A DNA stretch of 64,000 nt. Source: Lachnospiraceae bacterium. Its GTDB lineage: Bacteria; Bacillota; Clostridia; Lachnospirales; Lachnospiraceae. Below, in pieces: positions 9,013 through 17,227 of this stretch; the stretch's first letter is position 1, and the number at the start of each line of letters is the position of its first letter. The stretch spans positions 62,001 through 126,000 of the forward strand of contig JAIDHX010000038.1 of the NCBI GenBank assembly GCA_029053015.1, in the 5' to 3' direction. The position numbers and the translations under genes are program-made. The notes under the pieces were generated by a model, which saw nothing but the letters and a program-made list of their open reading frames with translations, did not search any database and was not told the DNA's origin.

Positions 9013-10182
9013 TTATTGAGCGTTTGCCACAACATCTGCAAGCTCCCGCAGTTCTTTTTCTACTCTCTCGTCCATCGTGGAGCGGATTGACACTACCGGC
9101 TCTACGATATTGATGTCCTTCATTTCCTCCAAAAGCTTACGCATACCCTTTGCCGCCATAGGCGCCCAGGAACCATTTTCCACCAGACCGACTGTCCTTT
9201 TCTGGAATCCCTTTGCCTTCAAATGATGTAAAAAGTCTTCCATGCAGGGGAAAATCCCACCGTCATAGGTTGCGCAGCACAATACCATTCTGTCATACCG
9301 GAACGCATCCTCAATCACTTCCGCCACATCCTCTCTTGCAAGGTCGGCTGTGACCACCTTTGCAACACCGTTTTCCCGCAGCATATCGGCAAACCTTGCC
9401 GCTGCCTGCGCCGTATTGCCGTGAATGGAAGCGAAAGCAACCAGCACGCCTGTATCCTCCGGGCGGTAACTGCTCCATGTATCATATTTTTCGATATAAT
9501 AAGAAAGGTTTTCTTTTAATACAGGACCATGCAACGGACAAATGATCTGAATGTCCAGCGCTGCCGCCTTCTTTAAAAGCGCCTGCACCATTGCGCCATA
9601 TTTTCCCACGATATTAAAATAATAGCGCCTTGCCTCACAGGCCCAGTCCTCTTCTGTATCAAGCGCACCAAATTTGCCGAAGCCGTCCGCAGAAAACAAT
9701 ACCTTTTCCGTCTGTTCATAAGTTACCATGACCTCCGGCCAATGCACCATGGGCGCCATAAAAAACTGCAAAGTATGCTGTCCCAGACACAGGGTTTCTC
9801 CCTCCGAAACTACTACCTTTTTATCCTCTATATCCAGTTTGAAAAACTGTGGCAGCATGGAAAACGTCTTGGCATTTCCTACCAGCTTCATCTCAGGATA
9901 TGCAGAGACAATCGCCGCAATGCTGCCGGCATGGTCTGGCTCAAGATGAGAAATCACAAGATAATCCGGCGCACTTCCCGCCAGTTCTTCTTTTACCTGC
10001 AAAAGCCATTCGGCCGTTTTTCTCGCATCAACGGTATCCATCAACGCTATCTTCTCATCCATAATCAGGTAAGAATTGTAAGACACGCCGTTTGGCACAA
10101 TATACTGCGATTCAAACAAATCGATTTCCCTGTCGTTTACCCCTACATAACGAATATCCTTTGTAATCTCTGTCCTGCTCAT
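9013..10182 (-). CDS. FprA-family flavodiiron protein
   Basis: 389 residues from the ATG preceded by GAGAGGAAA; the upstream in-frame ATG at 10275 would read into a repeat element. Residues 1-245 are a metallo-beta-lactamase-like domain with the diiron ligand motif H79-x-E81-x-D83-H84 (in SHLEPDHAGS), a further His in MVHWPEV and another in PLHGPV. Residues 250-389 are a flavodoxin domain (ASIHGNTAQAA) for FMN. These enzymes reduce O2 to water or NO to N2O in anaerobes, protecting against oxidative or nitrosative stress. It is monocistronic. Confidence 0.93.
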   Translation of the reverse strand: MSRTEITKDIRYVGVNDREIDLFESQYIVPNGVSYNSYLIMDEKIALMDTVDARKTAEWLLQVKEELAGSAPDYLVISHLEPDHAGSIAAIVSAYPEMKLVGNAKTFSMLPQFFKLDIEDKKVVVSEGETLCLGQHTLQFFMAPMVHWPEVMVTYEQTEKVLFSADGFGKFGALDTEEDWACEARRYYFNIVGKYGAMVQALLKKAAALDIQIICPLHGPVLKENLSYYIEKYDTWSSYRPEDTGVLVAFASIHGNTAQAAARFADMLRENGVAKVVTADLAREDVAEVIEDAFRYDRMVLCCATYDGGIFPCMEDFLHHLKAKGFQKRTVGLVENGSWAPMAAKGMRKLLEEMKDINIVEPVVSIRSTMDERVEKELRELADVVANAQ

Positions 10183-10213
10183 AAGCCTGTTTTCCTCTCT
10201 TCCTTTATTTTTG

Positions 10214-10422
10214 TAGGTGATTGTGAAACGCAGAAACTTTGCCGTTGTCATTGTACATATGGTATATTCCAACACAGACTCGCTCTCGCTCCAAGCTTAC
10301 CGTAGCGGTACGTAAGCTGCCAAAATACGGCAGCTAAGTACCGACGGTAAGCAAGGGTCTGCTTATGGAATATACCATATGCACAATTCGAAACTGGCAA
10401 ATATGAGTTTCACAACTACCTA
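10214..10422. repeat. MITE-like 209-bp palindromic element, copy A
   Basis: The ends are inverted repeats: TAGGTGATTGTGAAAC at the left and its near complement ending in TTTCACAACTACCTA at the right. Inside, CATATGGTATATTCC pairs perfectly with GGAATATACCATATG, and further in GTAGCGGTACGTAAGCTGCC pairs with a complementary arm. One arm carries an unpaired insert that reads GGAGCGAGAGCGAGTCTG on the minus strand. The same layout, about 80-85% identical by eye, occurs at 58937-59143. It separates the TlpA-like gene from the FprA gene. Confidence 0.75.
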
Positions 10423-10434
10423 GTTATCTTTACA

Positions 10435-11139
10435 TCATTCAGTTACAATACCCAACATACTGAGCCCTTGTAGAATATTTTCCTCTTGCAGAGAACCTAC
10501 GCCGTATGCTACAAGGTTCCCTTCGGCATCGATAAAATATGTGGCGGGTATAGAACTTACATAATAGGCATATGCTGCTTCCTGATTCGTGTCAAAGTAG
10601 ATAGGAAAAGTATAATCCGCCTGCTGCACATAGTCAAGAGCCGTCTCGACGGTTTCGCGGCTGCCGTCCGTCAAATTCACCATCATAAAGACAACCTCTT
10701 CTCCGTAGGTGTCGTACATATTCTGAAAAAAGGGCATCTCGCTTTTGCATGGTCCGCACCAGCTTGCCCAGAAATTCAGAACGACGGGCTTACCCACAAA
10801 GTCCGAAAGCTTTACCTCTTCCTCCGCCTCATTCACCACTGTAAAATCAGGGGCTTTCGCGCTGTCATCCGTTGCTGTATTATCACCGCTATTGTCCGTT
10901 TTCTCACTGTCAACTGTGTCATTGCTGCCCGCAGCACTGCTATCGGTTCTGCCGCCGGTCTCATCGCTTCTGTCTTCTGTTCCCTGCTGCCCGGTCTCCG
11001 GCAAGTCTTCCTCCTTGTCTGTCTTTGTCAACGCATCAGGCCGGTATTTCTCCGCAAGCCCTTTATAGAGGAAAGCGCTTCCTCCCAAAAGCAGTGCCAA
11101 AACAATAATGCCAATCACTAATTTTCCATATTTTCTCAT
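10435..11139 (-). CDS. TlpA/ResA-like membrane-anchored thioredoxin
   Basis: 234 residues: an N-terminal signal anchor (5-25), a low-complexity linker rich in S, T, D, G and E (35-95), and an AhpC/TSA-type thioredoxin domain with the redox motif W127-C-G-P-C131 in NFWASWCGPCKSEMPFF. Such proteins reduce extracytoplasmic disulfides. It lies 31 bases downstream of the CcdA-like gene, which would supply electrons from cytoplasmic thioredoxin, so the two form a functional pair. Its client is not evident; no cytochrome c genes are seen here. Confidence 0.9.
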   Translation of the reverse strand: MRKYGKLVIGIIVLALLLGGSAFLYKGLAEKYRPDALTKTDKEEDLPETGQQGTEDRSDETGGRTDSSAAGSNDTVDSEKTDNSGDNTATDDSAKAPDFTVVNEAEEEVKLSDFVGKPVVLNFWASWCGPCKSEMPFFQNMYDTYGEEVVFMMVNLTDGSRETVETALDYVQQADYTFPIYFDTNQEAAYAYYVSSIPATYFIDAEGNLVAYGVGSLQEENILQGLSMLGIVTE

Positions 11140-11170
11140 TTTTACACCCCTGCATATCCGCTTTAGCGGA

Positions 11171-11845
11171 TCATTGCACCATACTGCCCATCACGGCAAG
11201 CAGTCTGCCGAACAGGCCGGTCATCATGCTGATACCTACAATAATCAGAAAAATACCACAGATTCTGTTAATCCACAAGTAATTTCTTTTGATAAACTGA
11301 AAAGTTGCCTTCAATCTGTCCAAAAGCAGGGCGCTGGCTAAAAAAGGAATCCCAAGCCCCATGGAATACAGCAGAAGCATAAGAAGACCTTCTGCCATGG
11401 TTCCCCTTTCGGATGCCAGCATAAGCGCCGAGCCCAGAAAAGCACCCAGGCAGGGCGTCCAGCCAATCGAAAAAATCATACCGAACAAAAACGTAGACGC
11501 TATATTGCCCGGTTTTATCTGTACATCCAGCTTTTTTGTCTTGTTGAGAAATCCAATTTTCAAAATACCGCTGAAGTTAAGGCCAAAAATCACCACAATA
11601 CCGCCTGTGACCAGGTTCACCGCCGTTTTGTACCTCTGCAGGGCGGCACCCACCGTCCCCATAAAAGCGCCCAGCACTAAAAATACCACCGTGAAACCCG
11701 CGATAAATGCAAGCGCATTGCAAAACGTCCGCTTCCTGTTGTTTTCGCCTCCGGCAAAATAGGAAATATACACCGGCAGCATGGGCAGCAGACAGGGCGA
11801 AACAAACGTAATAATTCCCTCCAAAAACACAATAAAATATTGCAT
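11171..11845 (-). CDS. ccdA: CcdA-family membrane thiol-disulfide transporter
   Basis: 224 residues with six predicted membrane segments. Conserved cysteines appear in FVSPCLLPMLPVY (first segment) and GWTPCLGAFLGS (about residue 130), the pair that shuttles reducing equivalents across the membrane in the CcdA/DsbD family. A GGAAAGGAA ribosome site precedes the ATG. The gene is followed by the TlpA-like thioredoxin, the usual partner. Confidence 0.92.
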   Translation of the reverse strand: MQYFIVFLEGIITFVSPCLLPMLPVYISYFAGGENNRKRTFCNALAFIAGFTVVFLVLGAFMGTVGAALQRYKTAVNLVTGGIVVIFGLNFSGILKIGFLNKTKKLDVQIKPGNIASTFLFGMIFSIGWTPCLGAFLGSALMLASERGTMAEGLLMLLLYSMGLGIPFLASALLLDRLKATFQFIKRNYLWINRICGIFLIIVGISMMTGLFGRLLAVMGSMVQ

Positions 11846-11958
11846 GTCGTGTCAGATTCCTTTCCCTATTGCAGAGTATTTTTTCCAAAATTAGTTTATA
11901 ATTTAATGCTTATATTATAAACCGCCGGCCTTTCTTTTACAACATAGATATACCGTGC

Positions 11959-11997
11959 AAAAAAAGACGCGCTTTTTTGTCAAAACGCGTCTTTTTC
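11959..11997 (-). terminator. Rho-independent terminator after ABC exporter operon
   Basis: On the minus strand AAAAAGACGCG pairs with CGCGTCTTTTT and runs into further T residues, a few bases after the stop of the gene at 12001-13905. Confidence 0.8.
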
Positions 11998-12000
11998 TGC

Positions 12001-13905
12001 TTATGCCATATTTTCTTTTTCGTAATACTGCGCCTGTGCGTGCCAGAGCGCATAATACTTGCCGTCTGTATCGGCAAGCAGTTTCTCATGGCTGCCGCGC
12101 TGACAGACTCTGCCCTTGTCAAAAACTGCAATTTCATCGCAGAAACGGCAGGACGCCAGCCTGTGGCTGATATAGATGGCGGTGCGCTCGCCCACAATTT
12201 CATTGAATTTGGTATAAACTTCATATTCGGCAACGGGATCCAACGCCGCTGTGGGCTCGTCAAGAATCAGAAATGCCGCATCTTTGTAGAGTGCTCTGGC
12301 AATGGCAATTTTCTGTGCCTCGCCGCCGGAAATTTCCACGCCCTCATCGTCAAAATCTTTATAAAGATAGGTCTCCAGTCCATCCTTCATATGGGAAACC
12401 CGCTCTCCGACTCCCGCTTCTTGTAAACATGCTTTTGCCTTGTCCGCATCGTAGTCCATTCCCGCCGCCACATTCTGCCCCAACGGAAACGCAAGCAGCT
12501 TATAATCCTGAAACACAACTGAGAAAATAGACATATATTCCCTGTAGCTGTATTTTCTGATGTCGATTCCGTTTAACCTTATCTCGCCCTCCGTGGGGTC
12601 ATACAGCCTGCAAAGCAGTTTGATAAAAGTGGTTTTCCCGGAACCGTTTTCCCCCACCACGGCCAGCTTTTCTCCTACCTTGAATTTCAAGGATACATTT
12701 TTGAGCACATCGATCTCCGTATCCGGATACCGAAAGCTGACGTTGCAGAATTCAATTTCATAGTTGCAGTCCCGCCGCTTCTCCGTCGTCAGGCTTCCCT
12801 TGTACATATCGTCCGGTATATCCAGAAATTCGAAGGTATCCTGCAAGAAGGCAGCATTCGTGCGCATTTCGCCCAACTGGCGCAGCAGGGTTGCCATTGC
12901 CTCATAAAGCAGGGTTACTGCCCCAATATACTGTGTCACTTCCCCCACATCAAATGCACCGGCCCATGCTTTTATGCAGACAAAAAGATAAACCGCACCT
13001 ATGAATACCCGCCCAACCAAATCAGATGATGCATGGAGAAGTCCGCTGGCACCTCTTGCACTTTTGGCAATCGGTGATTTGAAACCAAAACTTATACCAT
13101 CGACTTCCTCCAGCTTTTTGTGAAAGAAGGTATCCTGTCTGTAGACACGTATATCAAGCGCTCTGTGGTGCTCATAACCCGCATATCCAAAAAAGCCAAA
13201 AGCACGGTTTCCAAATCTCGCCTGTTCAGAATATTTTACCCAATAGTCGTCCGCACGTCTGACAAGTGCAGGGGAAAGCAGCACTGCACCAAGCATTAAC
13301 CCCAAAAGCAATATGTTTACCAACGGACTGTTGATTATTGCAAGGCCGCCCGCCGTCTTTGATGCCGCCCTTGTAAACAACGGTAATGACAATACTGCCG
13401 CACCGACAATACCGACAGTACCATCTATCAGGTATCCATAGCCAACCTGCCACAGCGTCCTGCGCAGTCCCCAGTTTGACCAGTTGTCATTCTGCTGAAT
13501 CTTGGCAAACAAATCCCTCGTATGGGAACTGTCAAGCGAGGCAAAGTCCATGGAAAGCAGCTTTTCATTATACATGCAGTTTACCCCTTCATAAGCCGTC
13601 CATAACAACGCGTCATTCCAATGTGCAAGAACTGCTTTTGCCACCCCAAGGAACACGTTCAGCAGAAGCAGGGACAGAATCAGGGAAAACAGCCTTTCCG
13701 AATTTCTTTCTCCTGCCAGTTCCCCGATAATTCTGGCAGAAAACCAAATATTAATGTAAGGCGTGGCGGTATTCATAACACGAGTCAAAATATTAGTAGC
13801 AAACATCTGCGGATATTTTTCCCACCAAAGCTTCATGGCGCGGTTATTCAACCGAAAAGCTTCCCGCCACGTCATTTTGTTTTTTTCTTTCTTTTTATTC
13901 GGCAT
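12001..13905 (-). CDS. ABC exporter half-transporter (membrane domain + ATPase), second subunit
   Basis: 634 residues from the ATG preceded by AAGGAGGTG; longer in-frame ATGs upstream lie inside the previous gene. The N-terminal half has about six membrane segments (ABC type I exporter domain). The C-terminal half has Walker A GENGSGKTT, signature SGGEAQKIAIARAL and Walker B FLILDEPTAALD. It overlaps the first subunit gene by 11 bases, so the two probably form a heterodimer. Substrate (drug, lipid or peptide) cannot be told; no peptidase C39 domain is present. Confidence 0.88.
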   Translation of the reverse strand: MPNKKKEKNKMTWREAFRLNNRAMKLWWEKYPQMFATNILTRVMNTATPYINIWFSARIIGELAGERNSERLFSLILSLLLLNVFLGVAKAVLAHWNDALLWTAYEGVNCMYNEKLLSMDFASLDSSHTRDLFAKIQQNDNWSNWGLRRTLWQVGYGYLIDGTVGIVGAAVLSLPLFTRAASKTAGGLAIINSPLVNILLLGLMLGAVLLSPALVRRADDYWVKYSEQARFGNRAFGFFGYAGYEHHRALDIRVYRQDTFFHKKLEEVDGISFGFKSPIAKSARGASGLLHASSDLVGRVFIGAVYLFVCIKAWAGAFDVGEVTQYIGAVTLLYEAMATLLRQLGEMRTNAAFLQDTFEFLDIPDDMYKGSLTTEKRRDCNYEIEFCNVSFRYPDTEIDVLKNVSLKFKVGEKLAVVGENGSGKTTFIKLLCRLYDPTEGEIRLNGIDIRKYSYREYMSIFSVVFQDYKLLAFPLGQNVAAGMDYDADKAKACLQEAGVGERVSHMKDGLETYLYKDFDDEGVEISGGEAQKIAIARALYKDAAFLILDEPTAALDPVAEYEVYTKFNEIVGERTAIYISHRLASCRFCDEIAVFDKGRVCQRGSHEKLLADTDGKYYALWHAQAQYYEKENMA

Positions 13906-15745
13906 TTTCCGCACCTCCTTCCCTATAATACCGGCTCTGTATTTCAAACAGACGGGCATATTCCCCGCCTGCCGCAAGCAGACTCTCATGGGTTCCTTCT
14001 TCCCTGATACCGCCGCCATCAAGCAGAATAATCCTATTGCAGAAACGGGTAGAGGCCAGTCTGTGGGAAATATAAACAGAGGTACAGCCGCCTGTCAACT
14101 CGTTATATCGCTTGTACATATCGCTTTCCGCCAGCGGGTCCAAAGCCGCCGTCGGCTCATCCAGTACGATAATGGGCGCCTTCTTGTACAGGGCGCGCGC
14201 CAGCATCAGCCGCTGGCTCTCTCCGCCGGACAACTCCACAGCCTCCTCATATACCTCTCTGTTCAATAGGGTATCGTATTTCTCCGGCAAAGCTTCTATT
14301 TTCTGTTTCAGCCCTGCCTTTTCTATACAATCCACAACTCTTTCTCTGTCTATATCTTCATCCGTCTGTGCCACATTTTCCGCAATACTGCCCGCAATCA
14401 AGGAAGAACCCTGAAACACTGCCGCAAAGTGCCTGTAATAACTGCGCCGGTTAAACTTGCGGATATCTTCCCCATTTAAAAGCACTCTGCCATCCGTTGG
14501 GTCAAAAAAGCCGCATATTAACTTAATCAGCGTGGTCTTTCCCGCGCCATTTAAGCCCACCACTGCCAGTTTTTCTCCCTTTCCGATTTTCAGGTTTACA
14601 TGGTGTATCGTATCCTGCTCCGCGGACGGATAACGGAAACTGACATTCTGCAGTTCAATTTCATAAGCGCCGCCTTCTACCGGCTCCGGATTCTCTCCCT
14701 CTTCAAACAAAAACGGTTCCTTATACTCCAAAAGCTCCCTGATGCGGGAAATATCCAGACTTTGCTTGTGCAATTCAGCCATACCCGCAAGAATTCCCTC
14801 AACCCAGGATGTAAAACCGTTTATCGCAGAAAAATAGAGCAGAAATTCCGCCGCTCCGATACTTCCTCCAAGAACCATGCGAACCAGATAAAAATATGCG
14901 ACCCCTCCCCGTAAAAAATTCAACATAACATCCAGTATATTTTTTCCCAAATATGTCCTTCCTTTATACAGCAAAAACTTTTTCAACCTGCGCAAAAACT
15001 TTTCATACAATCCGGTCAGCCAGTCCTTCATGTCAAAAATACGGACATCCTTCGCTATCGAACTGTCCTGCGACTTCCCGCTGATATAGCCCAACCTGTG
15101 ATAAATAGGAAGCTGTTCCTTTTCAAGCTTGTACATCTGCCTGTTGAGCAGCAGGGTAAGGCCATAGCCTGCAAATGTTGTCAAAAGTGTCACGGCAATG
15201 ACTACCATATCGACCCTTACCAACAGACACAAATAGATTACAAATCCCAGAATATTTTTAATTAAACTCTCCAGCGTATGCCAAACCGCCTCAGAAGCCT
15301 CCGAATTGGAACTTGTAGCGCGCACCGCCTTTTCCCGCAGATTGATAAATTCCTGCTCCTCCGTATTCGGATAAGAGGTCAGATTTACCTTGTCATGCAG
15401 ATCACGGATAATGTTCGAGCGCACCGTTATCCTGCCGTAAAGCTGATTTTGCCCCACGTATGCGCTGAGAGCTCCTGTCACTATCAGACCCAGCGTAAAA
15501 AGCAGAATCGTCCCCACCAATTTTGAAAGCGGAACTGCCTCCTCAATTCTGCCCAGTATGACGGGCACCACAAAAAGATGAAGCAGACTTTTTGCCACCT
15601 CAAGCCCTGCCATAACGCCAATCAAAAGCAGGACGCTCCTGCACCCACGCCACGCGTGGCCAACCATATAACAGGAATTGCTCCACATGCCGTATTTTGC
15701 TTTTTCCTTCTCTTTCTTTTCTTTTATCTTGGACTTTTCTTTCAT
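13895..15745 (-). CDS. ABC exporter half-transporter, first subunit
   Basis: 616 residues starting at MKEKSKIKEK, chosen because GGGAGG lies upstream; the in-frame ATG at 15817 falls in a region that does not fit the family. A lysine-rich N-terminus is followed by about six membrane segments and an ATPase domain with GLNGAGKTT, signature SGGESQRLMLARAL and IIVLDEPTAALD. Both subunits keep complete ATPase motifs. It is translationally coupled to the second subunit by the 11-base overlap. Confidence 0.88.
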   Translation of the reverse strand: MKEKSKIKEKKEKEKAKYGMWSNSCYMVGHAWRGCRSVLLLIGVMAGLEVAKSLLHLFVVPVILGRIEEAVPLSKLVGTILLFTLGLIVTGALSAYVGQNQLYGRITVRSNIIRDLHDKVNLTSYPNTEEQEFINLREKAVRATSSNSEASEAVWHTLESLIKNILGFVIYLCLLVRVDMVVIAVTLLTTFAGYGLTLLLNRQMYKLEKEQLPIYHRLGYISGKSQDSSIAKDVRIFDMKDWLTGLYEKFLRRLKKFLLYKGRTYLGKNILDVMLNFLRGGVAYFYLVRMVLGGSIGAAEFLLYFSAINGFTSWVEGILAGMAELHKQSLDISRIRELLEYKEPFLFEEGENPEPVEGGAYEIELQNVSFRYPSAEQDTIHHVNLKIGKGEKLAVVGLNGAGKTTLIKLICGFFDPTDGRVLLNGEDIRKFNRRSYYRHFAAVFQGSSLIAGSIAENVAQTDEDIDRERVVDCIEKAGLKQKIEALPEKYDTLLNREVYEEAVELSGGESQRLMLARALYKKAPIIVLDEPTAALDPLAESDMYKRYNELTGGCTSVYISHRLASTRFCNRIILLDGGGIREEGTHESLLAAGGEYARLFEIQSRYYREGGAENAE

Positions 15746-15795
15746 CCGCTCAATATATCCTCCCTGTATCTGCTTTTGTACCCTGACTTTAGCAC

Positions 15796-15843
15796 AAAAA
15801 AACCCAAAGCGCGCCATTCGGGGACGAATGGCATACTTTGGGG
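15796..15843 (-). terminator. Rho-independent terminator after GHKL kinase gene
   Basis: On the minus strand CCAAAGTATGCCATTCG pairs with CGAATGGCGCGCTTTGG around a 4-base loop, followed by seven T residues. It lies about 10 bases past the kinase stop and separates that operon from the ABC exporter genes. Confidence 0.88.
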
Positions 15844-15852
15844 GATAAAAGT

Positions 15853-16515
15853 CTATTCCTGCGGCAGCAGTATCTCGGTGGTAAACGCACCTTCTTCGCT
15901 ATTGCGGCTTAAGTAACCGTGATACCTCTCCACAATGCTGTCTATTCTGACAAGGCCGAAGCCGTGCTCCGAACCTTTTGTGGTGCGGAAGATGCCGCCT
16001 GTTTTTTTCAATTTTCCGGATGCCGTCATATTGGTAAAGGACATATACAGCCGCGTCCCCTTCATGTCCATATAGACGCGTATCATGCGCTTTTCCTCCG
16101 GAAGCGCCATGCTCGCCTCAATAGCATTGTCAAATAAATTACCGATAATAATGCACAAGTCGATTTCCGCGGTTTTTAACGCCACCGGCACATGCGCCTC
16201 CGCAATCACCGGAATCTTTCTTGCGCGCGCCAGTGAAATTTTGCTGTTTAAAATAGCGTCCGTCATGCGGTTTCCCGTCCGGATAACCGTATCCACCGTG
16301 GACAAGTCTTCGTCCAGTTCATTCAGATAGCCTTTGAGCGCTTCCAAATCCCCTGCCGCCGCATAACTTTTCATCACCTGTATGTGGTTCCGGTAGTCAT
16401 GCCGCCAGCCACGCACCTGCCGGTACATATTTTCCACTTCTTCATAGTGTGTCTGAATCAATTCATTTTGATACGCCGAAAGCTGCTTGTTCACATAACG
16501 GGAAAGAAATGACAT
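15853..16515 (-). CDS. Soluble GHKL-domain histidine kinase (AgrC-like core)
   Basis: 220 residues that contain only the transmitter part of the AgrC/ComD-like family: a coiled helix, the H-box WRHDYRNHIQV (about residues 37-47), the N-box GNLFDNAIEAS and a glycine motif KGSEHGFGLVRI. The multi-membrane sensor domain usual for this family is absent, and the start is well supported by GAGGAG upstream, so it is not an annotation artefact. It follows the LytTR regulator gene by 16 bases. The signal it senses must come from a partner protein or from the cytoplasm. Confidence 0.85.
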   Translation of the reverse strand: MSFLSRYVNKQLSAYQNELIQTHYEEVENMYRQVRGWRHDYRNHIQVMKSYAAAGDLEALKGYLNELDEDLSTVDTVIRTGNRMTDAILNSKISLARARKIPVIAEAHVPVALKTAEIDLCIIIGNLFDNAIEASMALPEEKRMIRVYMDMKGTRLYMSFTNMTASGKLKKTGGIFRTTKGSEHGFGLVRIDSIVERYHGYLSRNSEEGAFTTEILLPQE

Positions 16516-16531
16516 CTTGATACTCCTCTGT

Positions 16532-17227
16532 CTAAAAATACCGAATCATTGCCTGATTGACTTTATCATACATTCCTTTGGAAAGCGGAATTTCAGCTCC
16601 ATCATGGAGTATGACCTCCTTCTTGGTCACGCGCCTGATAAACCGCAGATTTACGATGTAGGACCTGCCCGTGCGGCAAAAGCTGTCATCCAGATTTTCC
16701 TCCAGCTCATGCAGGGGCTGCTTAACCTCATAATCCTCGCGTCCGTGAATCGTCACATAATTCCGCAGTACTTCCAGATACCGTATTTCGTGCAGGGGAA
16801 TCCGCACAGTCTCGCCCCGCAGAGTCAAAACCAGCGACTTGCTCAGAGAGGCAAGCCTTTTTGCGGCACGGTCCAGCACAGAGAACAGCTTTTCCTCCGT
16901 CACCGGCTTTAAGAGATAGTGAAGCGCCTCCACTTCATATCCATCCTGAATATACTCCATGTAGCCGGTCACGAATACAATCTGCATCTCCTTATTTTCA
17001 CGGCGCACCTGTCCCGCAAGCTCCACACCGTTCATTTTTTTCATCTCAATGTCGAGCAGCAGTATCTGTGTTTCCTTGTCCGCCTCTTTGAATAAAAATT
17101 CCTCTGCGCTCTCAAACTGCTCTATCTGCACCGGCTGCTGCCGGCCTGCCGCCCAGCTTCCGACCATTTCCGCCAGCATGGCGCGCCATGCTGCATCGTC
17201 GTCGCATATGCTGATGTGATATCTCAT
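16532..17227 (-). CDS. LytTR-family response regulator
   Basis: 231 residues: receiver domain (1-120) with acidic pocket D9/D10, phosphoacceptor D59 (LLLDIEMKKMNG) and a conserved Lys near 107 (LLKPV), then a LytTR DNA-binding domain (about 130-231) with FCRTGRSYIVNL. Such regulators bind direct repeats and often control peptide-responsive genes. Its ATG overlaps the stop of the O-acetylhomoserine sulfhydrylase gene as ATGA, so it is co-translated with a metabolic enzyme and followed by its kinase. Confidence 0.9.
   Translation of the reverse strand: MRYHISICDDDAAWRAMLAEMVGSWAAGRQQPVQIEQFESAEEFLFKEADKETQILLLDIEMKKMNGVELAGQVRRENKEMQIVFVTGYMEYIQDGYEVEALHYLLKPVTEEKLFSVLDRAAKRLASLSKSLVLTLRGETVRIPLHEIRYLEVLRNYVTIHGREDYEVKQPLHELEENLDDSFCRTGRSYIVNLRFIRRVTKKEVILHDGAEIPLSKGMYDKVNQAMIRYF

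Noticed and set aside
10486-11121. Long plus-strand open frame opposite the TlpA-like gene
   Set aside because: It is the shadow of a well-supported thioredoxin-domain gene on the minus strand; composition is not protein-like.
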